From Ruminococcus sp. UBA4385 (GTDB taxonomy: Bacteria > Bacillota_A > Clostridia > Oscillospirales > Ruminococcaceae), in assembly GCA_002391065.1 (NCBI GenBank), contig DGRP01000121.1, positions 11,965 through 23,942 on the forward strand: 11,978 bases of DNA, given 5' to 3'. This document shows positions 1-6,806 of this stretch, piece after piece; position 1 is the first letter of the stretch, and every line of letters begins with the position of its first letter. A program made the translations under genes and the position numbers. Under the pieces are notes generated by a model that was not told the DNA's origin, made no database searches, and worked only from the letters and a program-made list of their open reading frames with translations.

Positions 1-25
1 AGACAGCCTCGGCTGGATTAGGGGG

Positions 26-66
26 ATAGGGCTTCGCCCTATGTACCCACTGGGGCTACGCCCCAG
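26..66. repeat. Pair of 7-bp-stem mini-hairpins
   Basis: Two perfect hairpins stand back to back. Positions 26-42 read ATAGGGC-TTC-GCCCTAT and positions 50-66 read CTGGGGC-TAC-GCCCCAG. Each has a 7-bp stem and a 3-nt loop. No T-run follows either one, so they do not look like ordinary terminators. The same stem-loop design recurs at 279-344, which suggests a family of intergenic elements. A third small palindrome, CAGCC-TC-GGCTG, lies at 4-15. Function is unknown. Confidence 0.6.
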
Positions 67-104
67 TCCCGATGTACTGCCACAAAGCCTATATTTTATT
101 TAAT

Positions 105-181
105 CCTGCACTATTTCGTTCCGCGTTCAAGGCAAGAGAAGCCAAAGCAGAAGTACGACGCGTGGCGGTGCAGGGTTTTCC
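105..181. repeat. Intergenic repeat B, copy 1
   Basis: Positions 105-162 match 502-560 in direct orientation with only a few substitutions and one single-base indel. Both copies begin CCTGCACTATTTCG and share the CCGCGTTCAAGGCAAG core. In this copy the left end CCTGCAC (105-111) is the inverse complement of GTGCAGG (168-174), so the element can fold end to end. Its right end GTGCAGGGTTTTCC (168-181) is the exact reverse complement of the left end of copy 2 (495-508). That is consistent with a small element with terminal inverted repeats, each copy keeping only one intact end. I see no coding capacity. Confidence 0.6.
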
Positions 182-188
182 TTGCTGT

Positions 189-265
189 TTGCACAATTTT
201 CAACAGAGATTTTTGTGCAACCCTACAGTTTGAAAAATCATTATATCACACATCACACATCACAC
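189..265. repeat. Intergenic repeat A, copy 1
   Basis: Positions 196-265 align over 70 bases with 421-490. Both copies contain TTGTGCAACCCTACAGTTTGA and end in three units of the heptamer ATCACAC (245-265 here). In this copy an 8-bp inverted repeat, TTGCACAA (189-196) with TTGTGCAA (213-220), forms a possible hairpin just before the shared core. No reading frame of note runs through it. Confidence 0.65.
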
Positions 266-278
266 AAATAAAAGGGGT

Positions 279-355
279 CAGGGGCGCTAGCCCCTGTGGG
301 GCAAAGGGGCGAAGCCCCTTCTCCCCCACCGCCCGAAGGCGGTGAGGAGCGAAGC
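279..355. repeat. Cluster of GC-rich mini-hairpins
   Basis: Three hairpins with 7-bp stems lie in 66 bases: CAGGGGC-GCTA-GCCCCTG (279-296), AAGGGGC-GAA-GCCCCTT (304-320) and CACCGCC-CGAA-GGCGGTG (327-344). A bare GCGAAGC follows at 349-355. The heptamer GCGAAGC is also the heart of 309-315, and its complement GCTTCGC is at 31-37. This heptamer is known from DNA structural work as an unusually stable mini-hairpin. The cluster sits between the two copies of repeat A. No T-run follows, so termination is not the obvious role. Confidence 0.55.
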
Positions 356-381
356 CGACGAACAACGCCGGAGGGCTAAGT

Positions 382-490
382 TTGCACAATCTGCCCTAAC
401 ACCACAGTACAATCTCGCTAATTTTCAACACAATTCTTTGTGCAACCCTACAGTTTGAAAAAATGTAATATCACACATCACACATCACAC
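382..490. repeat. Intergenic repeat A, copy 2
   Basis: The core at 421-490 matches copy 1 at 196-265, including the closing three ATCACAC heptamers (470-490). The inverted arms TTGCACAA (382-389) and TTGTGCAA (438-445) are also present. Here they are separated by about 48 bases instead of 16, because about 31 extra bases sit between the left arm and the shared core. This looks like the same element with an internal insertion, or copy 1 with a deletion. Confidence 0.6.
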
Positions 491-494
491 GCAG

Positions 495-560
495 GGAAAA
501 CCCTGCACTATTTCGCTCCGCGTTCAAGGCAAGAAAAGCTTTAAGCAAAATTACGTCGCG
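495..560. repeat. Intergenic repeat B, copy 2
   Basis: Direct repeat of 105-162. Its left end lies within a perfect hairpin GCAGGG-AAAA-CCCTGC (491-506), and 495-508 is the exact reverse complement of the right end of copy 1 (168-181). Similarity fades after 560, and the matching right terminal repeat is not recognisable before the promoter at 593. Confidence 0.6.
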
Positions 561-592
561 TATTAGCCGTGCGGCGAGCACCCCTGCCCATC

Positions 593-621
593 TTGACACA
601 TTGGTAAAAAAGTGTTAAAAT
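593..621 (+). promoter_or_regulatory. Sigma-A-type promoter of the six-gene cluster
   Basis: A perfect -35 TTGACA (593-598) is followed after 17 bases by TAAAAT (616-621), a one-mismatch -10. Transcription would start near 628, after the ATG at 626 but before the ribosome binding site at 650. This favours the internal start at 665 for the first gene. A perfect TATAAT at 622-627 is 23 bases from the -35, too far to pair with it. Confidence 0.6.
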
Positions 622-664
622 TATAATGTATAACTATGCGAAAGCTATGAAGGGAGCGCTGTTA

Positions 665-1324
665 ATGACTCAGACTGCAATAAACAAACGGTATACCCTC
701 GGTGAGGAGATATTTAATTCCGTTACTCACGGAATAGGCGGAGGACTGTCCATTGCAGGTACGGTCGTACTCATAGTTTGTGCGGCGATCTACTCGAATG
801 CATGGGGAGTTGTAAGCTGCTCTCTTTTCGGAGCGTCGCTTATAATACTATATACAATGTCTACCCTATATCACGCTATCACAAACCCAAGAGCGAAAAA
901 GTTTTTCAGGGTGATGGACCATAATACGATCTTCTTTCTGATAGCAGGTACCTACACGCCTATAACTCTCGTTCCGCTGAGAGGCGCTCTCGGCTGGGTG
1001 CTCTTCGGGATAATATGGGCGGCGGCTGTTGTCGGGATCGTGTTTACGTCTATCAATCTCGAAAAGTTCAGAAAACCCTCTGTAGTGTGCTATATCCTGA
1101 TGGGCTGGGCGATAATCTTCGCTGTAAAGCCAATGCTGGATAAGGTGAACGCACTGTCTCTCTGGTTTATCCTGATAGGCGGACTGTTCTATACGGTAGG
1201 TATATTTTTCTACGTTCACAAGAAGAAAAGGTACTTTCATTCAATATGGCACCTGTTCACAATAGCAGGAAGCATCTTCCACTATTTTGCAGTGCTGATG
1301 TTTATAATAAAGGATAAAAGCTGA
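665..1324 (+). CDS. Hemolysin III / PAQR-type integral membrane protein
   Basis: A 219-residue protein of the hemolysin III (YqfA/TrhA, PAQR-related) family. About seven hydrophobic segments span nearly the whole chain. Family hallmarks are visible, numbered from the start chosen here: EEIFNSVTHG near the N terminus with H22, S-x3-H (S66, H70), D85-H86, and a late H-x3-H (H192, H196). In PAQR proteins such His, Ser and Asp residues hold zinc in a hydrolase-like site, but the substrate of the bacterial members is not settled and 'hemolysin' may mislead. I chose ATG 665 because AAGGGAG (650-656) lies 8 bases upstream and the promoter would start transcription after the earlier in-frame ATG at 626. 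It overlaps the next gene by one base (TGATG). Confidence 0.88.
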   Translation: MTQTAINKRYTLGEEIFNSVTHGIGGGLSIAGTVVLIVCAAIYSNAWGVVSCSLFGASLIILYTMSTLYHAITNPRAKKFFRVMDHNTIFFLIAGTYTPITLVPLRGALGWVLFGIIWAAAVVGIVFTSINLEKFRKPSVVCYILMGWAIIFAVKPMLDKVNALSLWFILIGGLFYTVGIFFYVHKKKRYFHSIWHLFTIAGSIFHYFAVLMFIIKDKS

Positions 1325-2112
1325 TGATACAGACAGTTAAAACAACCGGCTTTGAAACCGATTATTTCCGCTTCGGGAAGGAGGGCGCACAGCCCCTTGC
1401 TGTTATCCCGGGGCTCAGCCTTATAAGCGTTATGACCTTCGCAGAAATGGTCGCTAAGGCCTATGACTGCTACGCTCAGGACAGAGATGTGATCCTTCTT
1501 GACAGGAGAAAACAGCTCCCCGATAAGTACTCCCTTACCGATATGGCAGAGGATACAGCCGCAGTGCTTGATGAGCTTGGTATACAGAATGCCGATATTA
1601 TCGGTGTATCTCAGGGCGGAATAATAGCACAGCTTCTGGCACTTATAAGACCCGACCTCGTCCGAAGCTTAGCCCTCTGCTCAACAGCCGCCAGCCTGTC
1701 GGAAAGCTCGGAGAGTGCAGTTAAAGCGTGGGTAAGCTCAGCTAAGGCAGGAGATAAGGAGAGCCTTGTGAGCTCATTCGGAGAGTATGTATATACACCC
1801 TCGTTTTTTGAGGCAAACAAGGCAGGCATTCTCGGTATGGCAAAGATAGTCGGCGAAGAGGAGCTTGAGCGCTTTGCTATGCTTGCAGGAGCGCTGACTG
1901 ATGTAAACCTCAGAGACAGGCTCGCAGAGATAAAAGCGCCTGCCTGTGTGTTTGCAGGGAGTGAGGACAGGATATTCACAAGGGATAGCTTCACCGAGCT
2001 TTCAGAGGGGCTTCACTGTGAGCTTAAAATCTTTGAGGGCTACGGCCACGCAGTCTATGACGAAATGGCAGGCTTTCACGATATAGTAAATGAATTTTTC
2101 CATAGTATATAA
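1324..2112 (+). CDS. Alpha/beta-hydrolase fold protein
   Basis: A 262-residue cytoplasmic alpha/beta hydrolase with no signal peptide. The catalytic triad is readable: the nucleophile elbow G-V-S-Q-G-G places Ser at 96, the acid is D215 in AGSEDRIF, and the base is H242 in EGYGHAVYDE. The oxyanion-side motif is VIPGLSL at 28-34. The region after the nucleophile (about 125-195) is helical in character and would be the lid. Length and layout fit the esterase/lipase/haloperoxidase-like group, but the substrate cannot be read from sequence. The start overlaps the preceding stop by one base, with AAAGGA at 1309-1314, so it is probably co-translated with the hemolysin III-like gene. Confidence 0.85.
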   Translation: MIQTVKTTGFETDYFRFGKEGAQPLAVIPGLSLISVMTFAEMVAKAYDCYAQDRDVILLDRRKQLPDKYSLTDMAEDTAAVLDELGIQNADIIGVSQGGIIAQLLALIRPDLVRSLALCSTAASLSESSESAVKAWVSSAKAGDKESLVSSFGEYVYTPSFFEANKAGILGMAKIVGEEELERFAMLAGALTDVNLRDRLAEIKAPACVFAGSEDRIFTRDSFTELSEGLHCELKIFEGYGHAVYDEMAGFHDIVNEFFHSI

Positions 2113-2130
2113 AGAAAGGAATTAAATTTT

Positions 2131-2805
2131 ATGGCAAAGATACTTGTAGTTGACGATGAGGCCAAGATAAGGGCTATCATAAAGGAGTATGCCGAGTTTG
2201 AGGGCTACACCGTAGTTCAGGCTGAGGACGGCATGGACGCAGTTGAAAAGGTAAGGGCAGAGGACTTTGACATTATAGTTATGGACATCATGATGCCAAG
2301 GCTTGACGGCTATTCCGCCTGCAAGGAGATAAAGAAGATAAAGTCTGTGCCTGTTATTATGCTCTCTGCAAGGGGCGAGGAGTATGACAAGCTGTTCGGC
2401 TTTGAGATCGGCGTAGACGACTATGTGGTAAAGCCCTTCTCGCCGAAGGAGCTTATGGCTCGTATAAAGGCAGTGCTTGCAAGAGCTAACGCATCAAAGC
2501 CCGAGGAGGACGTTATCACCTACAAGGGGCTTGAGATAAATTTCACAGCCCGTGAGGTAAAAATTGACGGCGAAAGAGTAGCTATGACTCCTAAGGAGTA
2601 TGACCTGCTGTTTTATCTGGTTAAGAATATGAACATCGCCCTTTCGAGAGAAAAGCTGCTCGAAGAGGTATGGGGCTTTGACTTTTACGGCGATGACCGT
2701 ACAGTTGATACCCACATAAAGATGCTCAGAAACAGCTTAGGACCCTACAGAAACCTTATCATAACCCTGAGAGGAATGGGATACAAGTTTGAAAAGATCA
2801 GATAA
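2131..2805 (+). CDS. OmpR/PhoB-family response regulator
   Basis: A 224-residue two-component response regulator. The receiver domain (about 2-115) has the acidic pair D8/D9, phospho-acceptor D52 in VMDIMMP, the switch Ser S79 and invariant K101 in VVKPFSP. The C-terminal winged-helix DNA-binding domain (about 128-222) has the family signatures LTPKEYDLL-like (here MTPKEYDLL), DDRTVDTHIKMLR and RGMGYKF. AAAGGA (2115-2120) precedes the ATG, and only 18 bases separate it from the hydrolase gene. The histidine kinase gene overlaps its 3' end, so the two form a cognate pair. Targets are unknown. The promoters at 6702 and 9451 are candidates only because they are close by. Confidence 0.96.
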   Translation: MAKILVVDDEAKIRAIIKEYAEFEGYTVVQAEDGMDAVEKVRAEDFDIIVMDIMMPRLDGYSACKEIKKIKSVPVIMLSARGEEYDKLFGFEIGVDDYVVKPFSPKELMARIKAVLARANASKPEEDVITYKGLEINFTAREVKIDGERVAMTPKEYDLLFYLVKNMNIALSREKLLEEVWGFDFYGDDRTVDTHIKMLRNSLGPYRNLIITLRGMGYKFEKIR

Positions 2806-4330
2806 GGAAGAGAAAAAACGTCAGAGACAGGAAAAACGCAGGCTGAAGCACGCAGAGATAAAGTCACGCATGGGGATAAGAGCCTATGTGTGGATATACT
2901 TTATGGTGTTCACTATACTGATACTGCTGCTTATCTGGCTGTTTCAGTATTTCTTCCTTGAAAAGTACTATGAGTCGGCAAAGATAAGAAACATAACCAA
3001 GGCAGCGAATGACATCATAGATGCCTACGGAACCGACAAGCAGGACGATGTCAACCGTATGCTTGCCTTTGACAACAACCTCTGTATTATCATTACCGAT
3101 GAAATGGCAAATCCGCTTGTGTATGAGAATAACATGGGTAACTTCTCCTTCCTGTCGAAGGAGCTTCGTGACGGCTACGGACGGTATCTCTTTGACCTGA
3201 TAGACGATGTGGAAAGCGACAAGCAAGGTACTGTCACAAAGATAAGCAGGAATGAGAACTTCAAAAGCCGTGAGATATTCTACTGCACAAAGGTTTTCAC
3301 CGATGATGCAGACGAGCAGGCATACCTGTTTATAGAAAGCTCCGTTGAGCCGATAGACGCGACTGTAAGCATTATCAGGGAGCAGCTTATCTACATCACG
3401 ATAATACTGTTTGAACTTGCGTTTATTGTCACGATCTTTATTTCAAAAAGGCTGTCGAAGCCTATCGTAGACATTACCGATACGGCAAAGCAGTTCGGTG
3501 AGGGCGACTACAGCGTTGACTTCAACGGTACCGGCTACCTTGAGATCGAGGAGCTCTCCAAGGTGCTTAACAATGCCAAGGACGAGATAAGAAAGGTCTC
3601 AGACCTTAGAAAAGACCTTATTGCAAATGTCTCGCATGACCTCAGAACTCCGCTTACAATGGTAAAGGCTTATGCCGAAATGATAAGAGACCTTTCGGGC
3701 GACAATCCCGAAAAGCGCAATGAGCACGTTCAGATAATTATTGATGAGGCGGACAGGCTCTCGGCGCTGGTAAATAACCTGCTGGAGCTCTCAAAGCTGG
3801 AATCGGGCAATATTGAGCTTAAAAGGCGTGAGATCTCGGTGGTCGGAAAGATCGAGGACTGCATGACAAGGTACAAGCTGCTGATAGAGAAGGACGGCTA
3901 TGATATTCAGTATATCCCCGATGAGGACAGAAAGATATTTGCCGACCCCGACAAGCTCGATCAGGTGATCTACAACTTTATTAACAACGCCGTGAACTAC
4001 AGCGGAGAGAACAAGGTTATAAGGGTGCGCCAGATAAACAAGGAAAACACAGTGCGCATAGAGGTCGAGGACAACGGACGGGGAATCTCAAAGGAGCTTC
4101 TGCCGAAGGTGTTCGACCGCTACTACCGTGATGAAAAGGTAAAGCGTGATGTAATAGGCACAGGACTGGGACTTTCGATCTGTCAGCAGATACTGAAGCT
4201 TCACGGCTATGCCTACGGAGTTCTGTCCGAGGAGGGCAAGGGCTCGACCTTCTGGTTTGAGGCTGACATAGCAAAGCCCGAAAGAAAAACTGCTCAGAGA
4301 CTTAGTCTGAGCGAGGAGAAGGAATCGTAA
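2789..4330 (+). CDS. Membrane sensor histidine kinase (HAMP, HisKA, HATPase)
   Basis: A 513-residue sensor kinase. Order: a very basic Lys/Arg/Glu-rich cytoplasmic N terminus (1-30), membrane segment 1 (about 32-56), an extracytoplasmic sensor region of about 140 residues (58-198) with no domain I can name, membrane segment 2 (about 200-219), HAMP (about 220-272), and the dimerisation helix with H283 in SHDLRTPL. The ATPase domain has an N-box at 396-400, a G1 box DNGRGI (428-433) and a G2 box GTGLGL (457-462). The start is TTG at 2789, inside the regulator gene (17-base overlap), with only a loosely spaced GAGGA upstream. ATG 2870 (residue 28) is an alternative that would drop the basic tail. 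It should phosphorylate the preceding regulator. Confidence 0.93.
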   Translation: MKRSDKEEKKRQRQEKRRLKHAEIKSRMGIRAYVWIYFMVFTILILLLIWLFQYFFLEKYYESAKIRNITKAANDIIDAYGTDKQDDVNRMLAFDNNLCIIITDEMANPLVYENNMGNFSFLSKELRDGYGRYLFDLIDDVESDKQGTVTKISRNENFKSREIFYCTKVFTDDADEQAYLFIESSVEPIDATVSIIREQLIYITIILFELAFIVTIFISKRLSKPIVDITDTAKQFGEGDYSVDFNGTGYLEIEELSKVLNNAKDEIRKVSDLRKDLIANVSHDLRTPLTMVKAYAEMIRDLSGDNPEKRNEHVQIIIDEADRLSALVNNLLELSKLESGNIELKRREISVVGKIEDCMTRYKLLIEKDGYDIQYIPDEDRKIFADPDKLDQVIYNFINNAVNYSGENKVIRVRQINKENTVRIEVEDNGRGISKELLPKVFDRYYRDEKVKRDVIGTGLGLSICQQILKLHGYAYGVLSEEGKGSTFWFEADIAKPERKTAQRLSLSEEKES

Positions 4331-4377
4331 AGCAGGGGAGACCCCGTTTATATAGAATATATTTTAAGGAGAGTATT

Positions 4378-5241
4378 ATGCTGAAAATCATCGGAGTTCG
4401 TTTCAAAAGTGTAGGAAAGATATACTATTTTGACCCCGCCCGCTTCAAATTGAATGAGGGCGACAAGGTAATAGTTGAGACCGCAAGAGGTGTAGAGTGC
4501 GGAGAGGTAGTGCTCGTTGACAGGGAGATAGATGAGGAGAAGTTCTCAAACCCGATAAAGAAGATCATAAGGCCTGCCACCGAGGAAGACCTCGCAACGA
4601 TCGAAAAGAACAGACAGAAGGAGAAGGACGCATTCGATATATGTGAGCAGAAGATAAAGGCTCACAAGCTGAATATGAACCTTATAGACTGCGAGTGTAC
4701 CTTCGATAACAACAAGCTCCTGTTTTACTTCACGGCAGAGAACAGGGTGGATTTCAGAGAGCTTGTAAAGGATCTGGCTTCGGTTTTCAGAACAAGGATA
4801 GAGCTCCGTCAGATAGGAGTAAGAGATGAGGCTAAAATGCTCGGCGGACTTGGTATCTGCGGACAGCCGTTCTGCTGTTCGAGGTTTCTGGGAGAGTTCC
4901 AGCCTGTGTCTATAAAAATGGCTAAGGAGCAGGGGCTTTCACTCAACCCGACGAAGATCTCGGGCACCTGCGGAAGGCTTATGTGCTGCCTTAAATACGA
5001 GCAGGAAAGCTATGAGGATCTTCTGAAGCACACACCTAAGGTAGGCGCTATAGTCAAGTGTGCCGAGGGCAAGGGTGTAGTTGAGGAGGTAAATCTCCTG
5101 ACAGGAAAGCTAAAGGTAAAGATAGACCAGTCCGACAATGTGGTAACTGTCAGGAAGGACGATGTAACTGTTATTAAAGATGCAGTCATCAGAGTTGACC
5201 GAAACGAGATGAGAGCACTTAAAAAGCTTGAGGATAAATAG
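4378..5241 (+). CDS. ricT: PSP1/RicT-family protein (YaaT)
   Basis: A 287-residue PSP1-domain protein matching RicT (YaaT). In Bacillus subtilis, RicT with RicA and RicF forms an iron-sulfur complex that partners RNase Y in mRNA maturation and influences competence, sporulation and biofilm formation. The signature cysteine clusters are intact: GGLGICGQPFCCSRF gives C161, C166 and C167, and GTCGRLMCCLKYE gives C198, C203 and C204. C105 and C107 lie in DCEC. The N-terminal part (1-60) has the expected KIYYFDP and RGVECGEVV motifs. AAGGAG (4366-4371) is 6 bases before the ATG. It lies 47 bases after the kinase gene and 20 before the dockerin gene. This location is unlike the holB neighbourhood known in Bacillus. 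Confidence 0.92.
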   Translation: MLKIIGVRFKSVGKIYYFDPARFKLNEGDKVIVETARGVECGEVVLVDREIDEEKFSNPIKKIIRPATEEDLATIEKNRQKEKDAFDICEQKIKAHKLNMNLIDCECTFDNNKLLFYFTAENRVDFRELVKDLASVFRTRIELRQIGVRDEAKMLGGLGICGQPFCCSRFLGEFQPVSIKMAKEQGLSLNPTKISGTCGRLMCCLKYEQESYEDLLKHTPKVGAIVKCAEGKGVVEEVNLLTGKLKVKIDQSDNVVTVRKDDVTVIKDAVIRVDRNEMRALKKLEDK

Positions 5242-5261
5242 TCTGTAAGGAGGAAGGTAAA

Positions 5262-6581
5262 ATGAAGAAGAGGATACTCAGTGCGGTTTGTGCTGTGGTG
5301 CTGGTGCTTGGTGCGGCTGCGTCGCCTGCTGTTGTTGAAACGGTAAAGGATAGCTTTATCACGGCAAGCGCCGCTGTGGGAGATACGTTCTGGAATGACA
5401 GCGGAACAATGTTTTTCAAGGTTACAGGCTCGGATACTGTTGCTCTTATTGAGTTCAGGAATATCTCGGGTGCGGTCACTGTGCCTGCCGAGATAAGAGG
5501 CTACAAGGTCACAAGCATCGAGAAGGACTACTGGGGAATATGGGTAGATGATACTATCACAGAGCTTTACCTGCCCGAGGGTATGACCTATATCTGTGAG
5601 CAGGCCTTTACAGGTATGTCGGCACTTACCTATGTTAAGTTCCCGAGCACACTTGATTATATCGGAATAGCTGCTTTTGCAAGAACGAACATTAAAAACG
5701 CTGACCTTTCGGGAACAAAGCTTACCTATGTGTGCGACAGTGCTTTTGCATATAATTCGTCGCTTAAGTCTATCTCCTTCCCCGATACTATGATACAGAT
5801 AAACGGCCATATGTGTGAAGAGTGTACAGAGCTTGAAACGGTCGTTCTGCCTGCGGAGCTTGAAAAGATCGGGAGCTGTGCTTTTAGTAAAACAGCTCTT
5901 GAAAGCATAGTTATACCCGACAGCGTAAGCGAGCTGGGAGAGTTCAGCTTTGCATACTGTGATAAGGCAACAAAAATAGAGATCGGCAAGGGCGTTGAAG
6001 AGCTGGGAAAGGGTGCGTTCTTCGGCTGTACCGCTGTGACAAGTGTTGATGTTCCCGGTAATGTCGAGGTCATCGGAGAAAGTGCTTTTAAGAACTGCAC
6101 AGCTCTTTCGGAGGTCACCCTCCATGAGGGCACAAAGGAAATAGGCAAGGCTGCATTTGAAGAATGTACAGCCCTCAAGGAACTGAGACTGCCAGACGGT
6201 ATGCAGAAGATCGGTGATTATGCTTTTAAGGATTCGGGGCTTAGTTATATTTATATCCCTGCAAGCGTTACCGAGATAGGCTGGCGTGCGATAGAGAATC
6301 CTAATTCATGGTACGGTGTGGCAATAGAGGGTGAACCCGGCAGTGCAGCACAGAAAAATGCGGGGCAGAATGCGTTCTTTCCTACGGGCACCTTTTTGAA
6401 GGGCGATGCAAACAATGACGGTAAAGTTGATATGCTTGACATTGTGCTCCTGAAAAAAGTACTGCTGCGCTACGCTAATATCAGCGGAAAAACCATAAAA
6501 AAGGCAGATGCCAACGGTGACTCAAAGATAGATATTTATGATATTGTAAAAATAAAGAGAATATTGATAGGTCTGGACTGA
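5262..6581 (+). CDS. Secreted leucine-rich-repeat (BspA-like) protein with C-terminal dockerin
   Basis: A 439-residue exported protein. A signal peptide with MKKR and a hydrophobic core (5-20) probably ends after the ASA at 35-37 or one residue later. Residues about 60-370 are LRR_5-type repeats of about 23 residues. Each follows the pattern of a (V/I)xIPxxV-like strand, an E-x-I-G-x-x-A-F turn and a C-T-A-L start, for example at 255-345. A flexible segment leads to a type I dockerin (380-439) with two calcium loops: D382, N384, D386, D390, D393 and D416, N418, D420, D424, D427. LRR_5 proteins often bind host or plant surfaces, and the dockerin should dock to a cohesin. Ligands are unknown. 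AAGGAGG (5247-5253) is a full consensus ribosome binding site, suggesting high translation as the last gene of the cluster. Confidence 0.93.
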   Translation: MKKRILSAVCAVVLVLGAAASPAVVETVKDSFITASAAVGDTFWNDSGTMFFKVTGSDTVALIEFRNISGAVTVPAEIRGYKVTSIEKDYWGIWVDDTITELYLPEGMTYICEQAFTGMSALTYVKFPSTLDYIGIAAFARTNIKNADLSGTKLTYVCDSAFAYNSSLKSISFPDTMIQINGHMCEECTELETVVLPAELEKIGSCAFSKTALESIVIPDSVSELGEFSFAYCDKATKIEIGKGVEELGKGAFFGCTAVTSVDVPGNVEVIGESAFKNCTALSEVTLHEGTKEIGKAAFEECTALKELRLPDGMQKIGDYAFKDSGLSYIYIPASVTEIGWRAIENPNSWYGVAIEGEPGSAAQKNAGQNAFFPTGTFLKGDANNDGKVDMLDIVLLKKVLLRYANISGKTIKKADANGDSKIDIYDIVKIKRILIGLD

Positions 6582-6701
6582 TTTGCGAAAGCGAATATCC
6601 TTGCATACTATATATTGTGGCTGTATGAAATGTCAGGCTGTAAGGGCAAAAAAAGGGCTGTATTTTTGTTAAAATTGCCATAAAAAACTTTTTATAATCT
6701 G

Positions 6702-6730
6702 TTGACAAAAAAGTTCAGCTATGATATAAT
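6702..6730 (+). promoter_or_regulatory. Consensus promoter of the anchored repeat protein
   Basis: A perfect TTGACA (6702-6707), 17-base spacer and perfect TATAAT (6725-6730), with an extended -10 TGA just before it (6722-6724). A/T tracts immediately upstream (about 6660-6698), including an A/T inverted repeat, could act as an UP element. The predicted start is near 6737, giving a leader of about 70 bases with AAGGAG (6793-6798) 8 bases before the ATG. A promoter this close to consensus implies strong constitutive expression unless repressed. Confidence 0.85.
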
Positions 6731-6745
6731 GACAATGGTATGTTA

Positions 6746-6770
6746 GCGGCTCGTCTGTGCTTAGGGCCGT
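6746..6770 (+). promoter_or_regulatory. Imperfect hairpin in the 5' leader
   Basis: CGGCTC (6747-6752) can pair with GGGCCG (6764-6769), including one G-U pair, around an 11-base loop. It lies about 10 bases after the predicted transcript start. A similar but perfect hairpin occurs in the leader of the next gene (9490-9509). A role in 5'-end protection or translational control is possible but unproven. Confidence 0.35.
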
Positions 6771-6806
6771 GGACAGATCAAAAATTTTAGAGAAGGAGAA
6801 AGTTAT

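Noticed and set aside
245..490. ATCACAC repeats as a possible CRISPR array
   Set aside because: The heptamers are contiguous, with no spacers, and occur three at a time at the end of a larger 70-base repeat. There are no cas-like genes.
622..627. Perfect TATAAT box
   Set aside because: It is 23 bases from the TTGACA at 593; TAAAAT at 616-621 gives the correct 17-base spacing.
626..664. Upstream ATG at 626 for the hemolysin III-like gene
   Set aside because: It lies at or before the predicted transcript start and has no ribosome binding site, whereas ATG 665 has AAGGGAG at good spacing and gives the usual family length.
4335..4345. GGGG-AGA-CCCC hairpin after the kinase gene as a terminator
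   Set aside because: It has only a 4-bp stem, no T-run, and the next gene follows within the cluster spacing.
5010..6125. Long open frame of 371 codons on the minus strand
   Set aside because: It runs antisense across ricT and the LRR-dockerin gene, both with clear domains and strong ribosome binding sites. The frame gives no recognisable domain and is explained by codon bias and repeats on the other strand.
6678..6696. A/T inverted repeat as a terminator of the LRR-dockerin gene
   Set aside because: The stem has no G/C pairs and sits directly upstream of the -35 box, so an A/T-rich promoter-upstream element is more likely.
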